DNA of 64,000 nt. Origin: Pegea sp. RAD2-039 (lineage: Eukaryota > Chordata > Thaliacea > Salpida > Salpidae). Position numbers and translations under genes: made by a program. The DNA is taken from assembly GCA_034620365.1 (NCBI GenBank), contig JAQGEQ010000071.1, positions 930,001 to 994,000 on the forward strand, written 5' to 3'. Below are positions 23,308 through 35,342 of the stretch, one piece after another (position 1 is the first letter of the stretch; every line of letters starts with the position of its first letter). The notes beneath the pieces are model-generated. The model was not told the DNA's origin and searched no databases. It worked only from the letters and a program-made list of their open reading frames with translations.

Positions 23308-26300
23308 TTAATTCAAACTTGTTTCTTGTCGAAGTTTGCTTTTACAATATACAACTGCATCATGTATAGTTAAAAACTCGTCAAAGTCATCTTGATAATA
23401 ATTGTTAATTTGAAGCATGTTTCGGACGGTATCTATAAATTAATATTCGTTCTCTAATAATATATTTGCAAACTTTTGATTAACGCTATCAATATATCAT
23501 AAACATAACAACCAATATTTCAAACTTATTTTGTAGTTTATCGTTCCATTATTTGAGTCACATTACTGATAAAATCTTATTTTTGACGAACTTTGATAGA
23601 AACTTTTTATGAGCAAGATTTAGTTGATTAAATGACTAAAAAAACTCACTTGCTACATTTACTAATATGAGAGACTTTTCTTGCAATTTGTGCTTCTGTT
23701 TTAGCTAAAATCAAAAAAGAAAAGAGTTACAAAATTGAACAAAAAATAAGATAATATATTATTACTTTCTAAAGTTATAATTATACAATTTATCCTTAAT
23801 TAAGACTAACTTTGAGCAACGCTTCAGTCGAAGGTAGGTCAAGGAATGTAAAGGATGAACAATCAATAATAATATACTTAAGAGGACCTATTGTAAACTT
23901 TTCTGAGTCTTTTTCTCCAAATGCCATATTTTGGTATCCTTTCAATGTTTTTAAAATTGTTATTTCTTGTTAATTGTTTTTTTAAAATCTTTTTTTTTTC
24001 ATTTCAAATAGATACCTGATATTTGACTTTCCAACTTTTGTATAAATGAGTTTTTATTTGCAAAAAACAAATTTGAATGAAGCTTAAATATCAAAATTTG
24101 ATCCATAAATTCCCCCTGAAAATTTCAAACCTATGTTTACTTCTAATTTAACTTTTATCTAAACTTCTTAAAAACCTCTATTTTCAAATTAGCATCGACA
24201 TAAATGTTTGTGTCAGCAACACATTTAAGTTGCCCCAGCCTGGCTAACTGACTTTGTAAGACTATGCAAAGGTTAGAAAACATTACTCCAATAAAAAGAC
24301 CAATTGGAATTGAAAACACCATCATTGCAAGAAATGTAACCACCCAAACTATCTAAGATAAATTTCAAATTAATTTTTTCAAATAAATTTATCTGAGCCT
24401 ACAAAGTCCAGTTTTGATTTTCTGTATAAGTTAGGAATGGTTTTAAACTGTCCTATGATTCCATATAAGCCAACAAGAATTATTGAAGCAAGGATAGCTC
24501 GAGGTAGTGGCTCAAAGACGAAAGCAAGAAATGGAATTGTGAACAGAAGAACCAGAAAACTGAAGAAACCAACCATCTTTATAGAAAATAAAGTAAAAAG
24601 TTGGTAGTAGCAAGACAGACTAAACTTGAACCTGGGTCTTTCCACCTGAATTTACTAAAATCTCACAACGAGCCAATGCAGCTCCATTTGGAAAACAAAA
24701 AAAGAAAGAAGGAATAAAGTTGGCAGCCCCATAAGCAAGTAGCTCCTGCAAAAAGCTTTTTGTGCAAATATAAAATAGTAAGATGTAAAAAATAATATTG
24801 AAAAACAACAATAATAAGTTTTGATCATCCTGAAAGTAACCTGGTTGACGTCAATCTCATACTCATATCTTTCAGCATACAACTTTGCAAGAGACACATT
24901 GATTGCTAAGCTAATAATTGCAATTGAAAAAGCATCAAGGATAATATCCTTAATAAGTCCAAGATCTGTAAGTTGTGGTTTTGGAAACCTAATTAAAAAA
25001 CCTTTCTTTTTTAAAATTTTAAACTTAGGTGTAGTGAAAGCTTAACATTTTTTTACATTGTCTGCTTGCAAATGTTTGGTTATTTTAGTTTTGATTAGAA
25101 TCAGCTTCAGCTTTCATTTAAACAAATTAATTTACTAGAAATAATGTATACTTACCCCATTGGAATAGTATCAACAATATCTACTTCATACTGGTTTTTA
25201 AAATCTCCAAAATATGAAGATAAAATTGAAACAATGACAACAAAGATTTCGGTCGGAAATGGAACTTTCATCTTATTTCTGAATGTTGATAATTTTGTTT
25301 ATTTTAAACATCAGTTTCGATAGAAATTATCATTACGAACAGAAAAGTCTCATTAGAGTAACAAGGATATAATTTCAGCTTTAAAAAGAATTTAAACGCC
25401 TCTTAGCTTATGTAAACCTTACTTGTATCTCATATTGATATATCTTCCTAGTGTCAATGCAATCAAACTGATAACTCCAATTATAATAGTTGCAGCATTT
25501 GTATCTCCAATATTTTTAAATATTTCAACCAAGTCCTACAGACAACAATGTATAAATTTTCTGAAATATCAAAAAAGGTTTTTACCTTTACAGGTTGACA
25601 TAACCCACTGCTTTTAGGAATAACTATACCTAGCATGTCAGTAAACTGTGAGGTACTCACATAAAGTGCAGAGCAAATTGTTAAAGATTTTATTATAGCG
25701 GGAGATAGCAAAGACAGAATAAAACCTAGACGAAATAGTCCTATAGCAAACTGTAGATGTAACATATTTATACTCTGTATAAACTCTGGTTAAAATCTCA
25801 CCTGAATTAAACCTGAAAGAAATGAAATAGAAGTTGCTATTTCAATTCGTCGTATTTCTAAAGAAGTCAAATTAGAAAATGGGAATTTAAGTACTTCGCT
25901 ATGGTTGCTAAAAACGTGCTAGTTGAAAAGAAATGATTAGAATGTATTTTGCTTCATAACTTAACAAGCTAACATCAAACGTTGGGTCAGTTGGTTCTGG
26001 GGCTAGACGAATAACAGCTGAGTGTGTTAGCAAACTTAATACTGCAAAGCTACCAATTGAAAGGTGACGTGATGTACCTAGAAAAAAGTAGATGAAGACC
26101 GGAAAAAATGAAGTGTACAAGCCAAACACGGGTGCCAACCCAGTTAGAATTGAAAAGGCTAAACCTAGAAAATAAATTTGATATCATTAAACTTTAAACC
26201 ATCTGTCAGTTTTTAAGATTTTTCAAAAATAAAGTAATAAAACTATTTTGCATCTCAGTTCTAACTTTATACCAAAATTTGTTGAGGAGAAACGTTTTTC

Positions 26301-26865
26301 ACGATTAATATCCATTATTAGATACAATTAGTTGATGAATTTATCATTGATTAATTTAATTGTTAAAATGTCGCTAATGAGTTAACAGTTAAATGTAAAT
26401 GTTTAAATCACTTAGTATTTGAACAATTTGTCACAAAATCAACATTCGAAGAGCTTGTTATTTTCAATTAGGCATTTTTTTGTTTATTCATTGTTTTCGA
26501 ATATATCCTCAAATGTTTATAAGCTCAAATTCAGCAAATAAAATACCTTGAGGGATATTCACGACTGCGACAGTTATTCCTGAAAAGATATCACCGATTA
26601 TCCAATCTTTTATTTTATATTTGGGCAACCAACTCAAAATTGGAATAAGTTTTGTTAAAAATATAGATGAGAATTTAAATGAGAATCTTCTTGAAGATTT
26701 TTCTTCATTGTTTTCTATTTGGTACTGATTTAAGAAGTTCTCTCTAGTAAAAACTTGTCGGCTTACTAAGTATTGTAGATCTTCATTTCTATAAAAATAT
26801 GAAAAAAGTAAAAAATGTGAAAGAAGATAAACTCAAAAACTGAATTACCCTTCTTCAATTTCCAT
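23308..26865 (-). CDS. SLC26-family anion transporter (SulP plus STAS)
   Basis: Membrane carrier of sulfate, chloride, bicarbonate or similar anions. Fifteen exons are proposed: 26865-26849, 26788-26547, 26158-25916, 25857-25802, 25750-25586, 25535-25423, 25278-25156, 24988-24841, 24745-24632, 24576-24403, 24352-24176, 24115-24016, 23938-23811, 23704-23650, 23432-23308; about 659 residues, normal for the family. Seen: [36 protein letters not shown], the [15 protein letters not shown] helix and [19 protein letters not shown], then a C-terminal STAS domain (LIVLQSQL-like linker, [44 protein letters not shown]). Exon 3 fits only with an acceptor at 26160-26159; the more natural acceptor at 26166 gives a frameshift, which could be a one-base sequence error. 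The particular SLC26 subgroup is not resolved. Confidence 0.87.
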
Positions 26866-27819
26866 TCTTCTTTATAACAAAAAATAATTGAAATATTATA
26901 TAAAAATCTTCTAACTTTTCTGAAATAAATCAAAATCCAATGAATTTAACTGGACTTGACAAAATTGGGTTTTTGCTAGCAGAAATACTTTTAATTCAAA
27001 ACTTTATAGGTCTTTATTATGTCAATTGTTGCAGATGAACTGCTTTTAGAAAACAACTTTAGTACGCTTTAAGAAAAATAAAAAACAATCACTATAATGA
27101 TAAACTATACGAATAAACTTTAACACTAAAATATAAACTTTAACACTTATTTTTTATTCAATATTTACCCAATTTTCATCAAACATTTTTGCGAGCCAAA
27201 AATATAAATCACTAAATTAATTATCGATTTACTTAAAGAACTTGTTAGGCTATACTTACACTAATAATTATAAACTGTTAACGATTAGTAGTTTGACAAT
27301 ATCCTTTGATTAATTTGTTTAAACAAAACTTTTGAAACTTTGAACAGTTTAATTTAGTTCAAAATTAATCATTTTCTAAACAATTTAGCAAATATTTATC
27401 ATCAATGGCTTTAAAATAACTCGCGGTAAAGATGCTTTTCAATTTACTTAAAAAATCAAAGTATCAAAAATGTAATCAACCAGTTTGTTATATTAAACTA
27501 GATTTTTTTGAACAAGATGTTTATATTTGTTTACACTTTTACAGCTTTTCTTGAAATGTAAGTGATATCATGTAGCCGTGAAATAATAACTAAAGTATGC
27601 TTTTAAGGACTGTAAAAGTAGATCACCAAAAAACGAATAAAATTAGAAAGTTTTAAGAAAATGTGTGATCTTACTCTAAAAGCATTCTTTTAAATCAAGT
27701 TGTTTCCTCTCTCAGTTTATTGTAAAGAACGCTTACACATCCAATTGCTAAGTCTTAAGTTCTATTAAAGATATCTCATCATTTATTTTAATGCACACTT
27801 TTTCGGTAGACATTTATCG
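26866..27819. other. Intergenic, SLC26 upstream flank
   Basis: AT-rich with no gene seen. The SLC26 promoter is expected near the left end. Confidence 0.45.
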
Positions 27820-27965
27820 AATTGTAAGCTTTTAAGGCTGACGGGGCTGTCTACATACTCATTTATGTAAGCAACCAAGGAATGGCGTCATTGGAAGAAA
27901 CATTTTACCAGTTTTCTATACAAGTTTCTGTCAGATGGGGCAACGTTTCTTAATTGTGTAACCCC
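27820..27965 (+). mobile_element. Possible gag-like retroelement fragment
   Basis: A short stretch that is more GC-rich than its surroundings and reads ATKEWRHWKKHFTSF on the plus strand. The W..W...F pattern resembles the start of gag-like proteins of Ty3-type elements. It ends where the tail of a LINE copy begins, as if the LINE had landed in it. The call rests on one short motif. Confidence 0.25.
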
Positions 27966-28150
27966 GAACGTATTTATTTATTTTAATAAATGCGAAGGAG
28001 GGTACCTTAAAAGAGCACCTCTCTAACACACATTCTCACAAATAACATCTATTTAGCCAAAAATATAGAAAGTAAAAGATGTAACACATGGTATTTCGAT
28101 AGCACTCAAAGCATATAACAGTGAACAATTACATAGAATTATGTATAAAA
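27966..28150 (-). mobile_element. LINE family A 3'UTR fragment (copy 3)
   Basis: On the minus strand it carries the family 3' end: GAGAATGTGTGTTAGAGAGG, GTACCCTCCTTCGCATTTAT, then a TAAA-type tail at the left edge. Upstream family 3'UTR sequence (ATAACAGTGAACAATTACAT on the plus strand at about 28116-28135) is also present. The ORF2 end is not recognisable, so the copy is severely 5'-truncated or decayed. Confidence 0.75.
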
Positions 28151-28199
28151 TAATGTGATTGATGTAGAGCATCTATCTATGTAATGGCTGGGAAGGCGC

Positions 28200-28620
28200 T
28201 TGAACGATTAGATGTTCAGATTTCATGTATGTGAAGAAATTTTTGAGCGTCACCTAAAAGGTAAAGACTAAACCAATTATTAAAAGATTTTTGGTTGACT
28301 TTGGCATACCTAGCCAAGTGAATTGAAGAATACCACAGCAGCTGAAAGGATATATGATATGATCAAGACCTCATTTATAGATGGGTTATGATTAATAAAA
28401 AAATGATAATGGCTGTTAGAGCATACAATTTTGGTATTAAAAGAAGTCTTTTATCAAGAGGTAACACTTGACGATGCCCGGTAAAACAGCCGAATCTTTT
28501 GTTAGTAGCAATTCAATGACTGCGATAGGAGTAGTAGGATTGCTTATGGGCTTATAAGATATAGAAGACTAAGCAGAACTAACGTAGTGACTATGAAAAT
28601 ATTTTGTTAAAAGTTTGGAA
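28200..28620 (-). mobile_element. Possible decayed reverse-transcriptase C-terminus
   Basis: With stops and frameshifts, the minus strand reads fragments such as LGCFTGHRQVLPLDKRLLLI and, further on, NQKSFNNWFSLYLLGDAQKF. These recall the thumb and C-terminal regions of LINE ORF2 proteins but not family A. The motif support is weak. Confidence 0.25.
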
Positions 28621-29466
28621 AAACCAAAACACATAAGTGATATCTCGACTAATATCAAAATATTTTTATCATTTGTAAACCTCAGATTTTGTTGGAAAAT
28701 AGTAACCACCAAATCCAGACGCTCTAGTAGAGTTGCTCATATACTTATAAATCTTAGTGAGTGTATAAGATTGTTTAAAATATTTTTAGTTCAAGATATA
28801 GATAGCGTCAAATTTAAAATTTTTATGATTTTGAGTTAACTGCTAGTGATGAGGATCAGCAATTAGAAAACATTTGCTCTCATGAGTAGCTATGGAAGCT
28901 TAAAGAAAGGCGTGAGCTTAAGAAAGTTTTTAAAATCAGAAAACACTTGATAAATATATTTCTGTTAGCAAAGATTAAAAAAAAATGACAATGAAGCGCC
29001 AGCCGCTTCTAAATTTAATGCTTCATTCGACATTTAATGTAAGCTTGAGAATGAATTTTGTTTGAAAAAGATGTAGTTGATATTGGCACGCCAGTGAAAC
29101 ATTTAAGACACTGTGCAACACTCTGATGTAATCATATGAAAATCAAACTTTACGCTTATATTTTTGGTATATGACATATATACCATTAATTATACAATTT
29201 GGGCCTTTCTCATAACATGCATTTAAACAATTGAACGCTTATCTTTCTGTGTCGCCATTCAAGCGCCAACATTGTCCTTTTTCGGACAATCTTACAAGAA
29301 AAATCTAAACTTTTATCGAGGCATATTTAAAACTCTTTTTCATTATATGTATAACAGTATATGATAGTTTGATAGTCGTTTAAATACTGCCGACATGTGA
29401 AGTCTTCAACTAAGATACCTTACATCTATAGCAGCATAGTAATTAGCTTTAATTTGCTGTCAGCAG
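28621..29466. other. Unassigned, possible degenerate coding remnants
   Basis: At about 28848-28930 the plus strand reads SDEDQQLENICSHE, a stop, then LWKLKERRELKKVF, which looks like old coding sequence of unknown origin. There is no start, splice structure or named family. Nothing else is recognised. Confidence 0.25.
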
Positions 29467-29648
29467 ATTTTTGATAGATATATACAAAAAAGCTTCGATT
29501 TCGAAAAGGTGCTTTTTACTAGAACGATCGTAGCTGTACTTCTATTGATCATTACTACAGTCATTAGTAGCTATGCCTATATTAAGTACGGGGTCTCTGT
29601 TAAAGCTCTGAATCCTTCCGCTGTTGTAACGTTTCTGAAAATTAAAAG
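29467..29648 (+). other. Exon-like open stretch with one membrane helix
   Basis: An open frame of 60 codons flanked by a plausible acceptor (GCTGTCAGCAG, ending 29466) and a donor (AAAAG followed by GTAATTTT at 29649). It would encode FDRYIQKSFDFEKVLF, a hydrophobic segment (TIVAVLLLIITTVISSYAY) and then KYGVSVKALNP. No neighbouring exons or family were found. It may be an exon of a small undetected gene, a remnant, or chance. Confidence 0.25.
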
Positions 29649-32600
29649 GTAATTTTAAAAATTTAAAAAATGTATAACTTTCTAAAATATTTTAGTGCGC
29701 CTAATCTGCTTATTGTACTTTCATAAACATAATTGTTTTTTAAGGTTTAACAAAATGTATTTTTGCTACATTTTTGGCTAAATTGTCAGATGGACGTTTC
29801 ACAACTGATTAATTTAACAATAAAATCATCTACTAAATTCAAAGATACAAATCATAGTTTTGCATTCATTTTCTATTTCATTGTTTGGTTAACATAAAGT
29901 GTGTATTAAATTATTATTTGAAAATAACTATTTGCAATTGTGCTTCTCTTTTAATACTTCTAACTTTAAAATAGTTACATTCATTTCATTAATCATAACT
30001 GGTTATGATAATACTTAGCTTACTTGTAAGAACGTAGTTATTATATACTAGTTCTATATTAAAAATTAGAAAATATAAGATTATAATAAGCTAGCTAAAT
30101 TTTAAAAGTTGAACTGTGTTATCAATGTTGCTATAATTGATTATCATGCAAAAATATAAGTTTATAACTGTTTAGGGTAAAGTCATTGACAATCAGTCTT
30201 GGAAAGCGAACAGTAGACAGCAAAATAATCGCTGCTCAAAGGAAATATAGAATTATCTTGAAAAAATTTAACTTGACTTAAATAAACTTTACAATAGAAT
30301 AGGATTTCTGTCAGAAGTTTACTAGCTTGAATTGCTAAGCCAAGATTTATGTTTGTGACTATTAGCACTGATATTCTGGGTTTAATGAAATTATCTAAAA
30401 TCGTTAAAGTGAAGTTAGTTATTAACCAGTTACACATTCAAAATTAAGGTAAAAGTTGCCAAAAGCTTACTCAACATTAATATATACATACATATTTTCA
30501 ATCTTTTTATGATTGTCTGCACGACAAGAACTTTGGTTTTTAACTTCATTAAAGTTCCCTTAAGTCCTATGCTGAAATAAAAAAAAAGAAAATTTTACAA
30601 AATAACCAGGTAAATCCATCTAACTAAAATGTTTGATCAACAGTTTCAAGCCTCTAAATAAATAAATTAAGATAAATCTTGAAAAAAAACAGGTATAGTT
30701 TGAAGTTGCACAATAATGTGTAGCAAAAGCTACCTTTAAGGTACTGCGTGCTCTCCTAAAATCGTAAATAGCTTTTAAGTAAATTGTTAAAATCAAAGGT
30801 TAGAATTTAAATGCATAAAAATTAATATAAATCATAAGATATCACCAAATTGTTTTAAAGGTCAGTTAACTTTTATTAATAATTGTTCATGCTTTAAAAA
30901 GATTGGCTTCTTTAAAAAGCAGACATTGTTTGAGTGATTTAATGACTTAAGTTATATAAAAAAAGAATCCTTTTAAGTAGCTTATTTATAAGTTACCGCG
31001 AAAAAAGGAAAGAACTCTTACTTAATTTTAATAATAGAAAACCTAGGATGGTTTTTAAACGCCTTTTTCAGTTTGATAAGTTGTGAGAAATGATAAAAGT
31101 TTTGCAATATAATTCCTATATTCATTCAGGCATAAGATTCCATAGCCGAATAAAGTGAATTGAGAAATTTCCTACATAAGCACTTGTGTTAGGTACTGTT
31201 CAACGAATTATCTGATTTTGACTCCTTTCGCAAATCTATTTTTTTGATTTTAAATAGATTAAAATTAAACCCGATTTATCAATTTGTTTATGTCGGTAAA
31301 ATTTTACTACTACATGTTTAAATTTAGCAATTCGTGTTTTTCGAAAAAATATTTATAATATTAAGTTTATTTTATTGTTCTACATATCTAATAAATACTT
31401 CATATTTTATTTACTTACAAAATGAATATGTTTTAATTTTTATTTTGAACTTGTAATCTTATTTATGTCGACTTTTACTCATTTAGTTTGTTTAATAATG
31501 GAATTAAACTTGATCATAAAAATTGTACTTTAATGTTTCATCTAAAAATATTGTATTGAAGTGTTGAAGCACAAATACATTTTTATATTAAATCAAAAAT
31601 AGTTTTTTATCTTATAATTAGTTTATTAATTTTTTTGTTAGTTTTTTTGATATTTCCTGTATTATTTTTGTAATGATTTTAAACTACTCAATTGTTTCCT
31701 TATCACCTTGTTCTAGTTTTATAACTTATTTGCACCATTATTAAAACTTTAATTAAATTTTTTTTCCTTGTTTGAATTTATTTTTGGTCGGTAGTTTTTA
31801 TAACAAACTTAAAATTTCATCAAAAATATATTTTGTTTTTATAACAAACTTATTTATTAACTATTTGATAATTTATATTGAAAATACTGTTTAAGTTTAT
31901 TAAGTTGAAATTTTGTTAATCTATTCTTTAGTTTTTAATGTTATAACAATATTTTTCAGTGTTTTATCAAATGAATTTGTTTAAAATTTATAATTTTTTA
32001 TTACTATAGTGGTTATTATGTTTGAGTTATGTTATTATTTTGATATTTAGTTATATTCAAGTAAGGCTAAAATTTTTATCATCACATAAACAAGAGCTTA
32101 GAAAACCTTGTTAAACTTTTAGTTTGACTTATATTTGAATAACCATATTTGTAGTACTATGATTCAATTTAATATATTCTATTCTTTTATAGTAAATAAG
32201 TGATATTGTAAGTTTAAGAACTACTAATTACTTGTCAATAAATCACAAAATTATATTAAAAGTATTTTAAATTAATGACCAAAACTTTCTTCATTTATTT
32301 TGTTATATTATATTTTGCTTTATAGTTTATATTTTACCTGTGCAGTTTTTCTATTCTTTTTATATTAACTATGCTAAATTGTAATAATAAAAACTTCTTC
32401 ATTATCATTAATCTCATATAGTTTTGTTTTTGATCACTATAAAAGCTACAGAAGTTGTCACACGCAGTCATGCTTTGAATAAATTGATGAATTAATATAC
32501 TTTTTTAACATAATTATTAATCTTGTTTTAGTATCTTGTATCGAATTAAGTTTTTATTAAAAAATGCTTTTGGCTAAAGATATTATTATTACAAAATATA

Positions 32601-32759
32601 CTTTAGATACATTATGTAAACATTTAGCTTGTAAAAATATGTTTTTAACCATTTTTATTAAAATTAGTCTTTTATGTTTTTGTTTTCAGTGTTTAAAATT
32701 TTTCATATAAAGTATAAATTTTTAATTACTTTTAAATAAAGTTAGGGAAATGTGTAGAG
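29649..32759. other. AT-rich intergenic region, T-biased towards the right
   Basis: No gene is recognised in about 3.1 kb. From about 31.2 to 32.7 kb the plus strand is clearly richer in T than in A. An acceptor-like TTTTTGTTTTCAG ends at 32689, 70 bases before the next start codon. This end should hold the SH2-adaptor promoter and 5'UTR. Confidence 0.5.
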
Positions 32760-35342
32760 ATGAACTTTAAATTTTTCAAAAGAAAAAGTAAACCTGATAG
32801 TGATGGAACACTTGCAGCTAATGAAGAGTTACCTTATAAACCTTTATCTAGAAGTAATAGTAATGATCCATATAAAAAAGAAGCTTTAAAACCTAATGTT
32901 CCCGATTATAGACTGTCATCCCAAATTTCTAATGTTGCTTTTCCAAACAAATCTTTTATATCAAATGAAAATGGGTCGAGAGATTCAAATAGTTTGGATT
33001 CATCTAAAAAATCTTCAGTCAATTCTAATCATGGATCAAATCCTAAATTATTTGATGATAGAATTTTAGAACCAGCTTCAAGTGCTGATTCTCCAATGCA
33101 AGTGAAGAAACTGATTAAACCAGGATTTATTGATGCTGTTCAACCTTCTCATTTGTTGTCAACACGTAAAGATTCTTCATTAGTAAGTTCGATTTGATAT
33201 TATGTTAAATTTTAATCTTTTGTAAAAGTTTTATTTTTAGTGTGAATCATATATGTTCAATATTAGATTACTTATATTTGTTATTACTTTCAATGTTTGT
33301 TTAGTTTTTGATATTTGTTTTATTGATAAATTTAAATCAAAACAATTCTAAAATTAGCATAAATATAACTTGTATTCAAAGTTCTTGTGAATGATAGATG
33401 ATTAAATCAATGATAAATTATATATTATATTTGAAATTTTGTTCTTAAATTATAATTGTAAACCATTTTAATTTGACTAAAAAACAAATTTGTTTTATTT
33501 TGCATACGAATTGTCTTTTAAAACAAATGTTTGAATAAATATGTTTTTGTATACATTGATGTTTAAAGTTCAATTTAAAGAAAGAAATTTTACAGAAAGT
33601 TCATATATCTGATGAATATACTGATCCATTTGATACAGTTCCTGAAACATCTACTACAGAAGGATATACTGAACCATTTAAGCTTCAAGGTTCTAGTTTC
33701 TTCATCTTTTTTTCAATAATTTGACAAATTTTTCAACAAACTTTTAGATTCTCTTATCACTAAACCTTTGAAGTCAAACATTCAAACATCCAACAAAGAA
33801 TTATTGAGGCCTGAGGATCAACAATCCCAGCGAATATATGATGATCCTTGGGATAATTCAAAGAAAAAGATGAAAAAAGGTAAATCAAGATGATTTTAAT
33901 AATCTGATCTAAACTGTAAATCTTCTGACAGATCTCACAGATTATGATGAACCTTGGGAAAATAATTCAGACTGTAATCGATCTAAACTTCCAACTAACA
34001 TTCTGATAAAACAACAAGGCTCCCTAGACTCCCAATCGTCACGCTCCAGTGCTAGTAAACATGGTCTTGTTCGTGTTGGGAGTCGTCAGGGTTCTCCTCA
34101 AATGTCCCCACGTCTCGATAAGCGTCTCATCAAACCGATGACGTCATCAGCAGGCGAGTCCAGCCCACTACGCTTTGACAATCGCCTGGTGAAGGCGGAA
34201 CCATCACTTGAAGAGCTACGTCATCAATGCAACTCGTCAAGAGGTAGCAGTGGAATCAGCAGCCCATTAAACCCATCTCCAGTTGGGACAGTGACCATCG
34301 GCTTTCTGAGACAACTGTCCTCCGAACTACACCGATCCCAGTCACCACTGTCCCATCTACAACCTTCTCGACTCAAGAGCCGCTCTCTTGACTTCCGCAA
34401 CAAGCAACAACTGATCAAAAAGATCCCTAAAAGTGTGTCTGATGACCAGCTAGTCCATCACCATCAAGTCCAGCTCATCTCGACACCTGCTCAGTCTGCA
34501 CTAGGTGGCGTAGTGGAATATGAGGAACCGTGGGACGGTGGGTCAGGAGGAAAACTGCTTCAAGTTGGTCCTGAACAGAAGTCCCACATCGTTCACTCGC
34601 GATCGAGATCTTACGAAATCAACGTGCGGCCCTCTCTACTTGTCTCAGTTCACGAAAAGTCTAACTCTTTGGACAAATCAACTTCTGTCACAAAGAAGCA
34701 CCCTCTTCATCCAACTACGAGCGTCCATGGGACACACAGAAGTCCTTGGCTCCAGAAGATCACTGTAAGTGTCACACACCCATATTTACTTCGATAAACT
34801 GCTGGTTAATTATTAATTGATATTTCAGTGAAATCGATGCAACGATTCCAACTTCACGAGCTTGAGCTACATCCATCAGAAGCGATCCACTATCGCGGTA
34901 TCGATCCTCTCGGCTCGCTCATCAAACAAAGGTTACAACCCCTCCCCCCCCTCTTTCTACTTTTTGCTGATTCTGTTTCTCGCAGTTGGTACCATGGCAA
35001 CATCAAGCGCGATACCGCCGAGTATCGACTACAGCGAGCATGTGATGGTTCCTTCTTGGTGAGGAACAGTGAAAGTATTCCCAACAACTTTAGTTTGTCG
35101 TTGAGGTAAGTAAGTGGACTCGAACCTTGTCCCAAAACCAACCCATTTACTTCAGGGTTCCATGTGGAACCATTCATATGTCAATTTCAAAGCGTAAAGA
35201 TGGTTTTTGGATTCTAGGAGAGTTTAGTGCACCGTTTAGAAATATCGCTGAGATGGTCGAGTATTATTTTGATCATCGCCTAAAAATTTCTGATTCCAAT
35301 TTCACCTGCTTGCGTCACGCCGTCGATCGCGGTGCTTTCTAA
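32760..35342 (+). CDS. SHB/SHD/SHE/SHF-family SH2 adaptor
   Basis: Cytoplasmic adaptor without catalytic domain that would link activated tyrosine kinases to effectors. Exons: 32760-33182, 33596-33689, 33748-33879, 33932-34768, 34829-34931, 34986-35105, 35156-35342; 631 residues. The C-terminal SH2 (about 531-625) begins SWYHGNIKRDTAEYRL, has the phosphotyrosine-binding FLVRNSE and ends at the protein's end, as in SHB. The long, Ser-rich N-terminal part carries five tyrosine motifs of one type: YTDPFD (149), YTEPFK (165), YDDPWD (203), YDEPWE (221) and YEEPWD (413), the last three like the SHB-family YDEPWD sites. Keeping frame across intron 4 needs a donor at 34769 rather than the stronger-looking GTAAGT at 34765. 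The exon at 33.9-34.8 kb is far richer in GC than its surroundings. Confidence 0.87.

Noticed and set aside
34761..34766. Donor GTAAGT at 34765 as the end of SH2-adaptor exon 4
   Set aside because: It would place a TGA as the first codon of the next exon. The GT at 34769 keeps the frame into the conserved SH2 exons.
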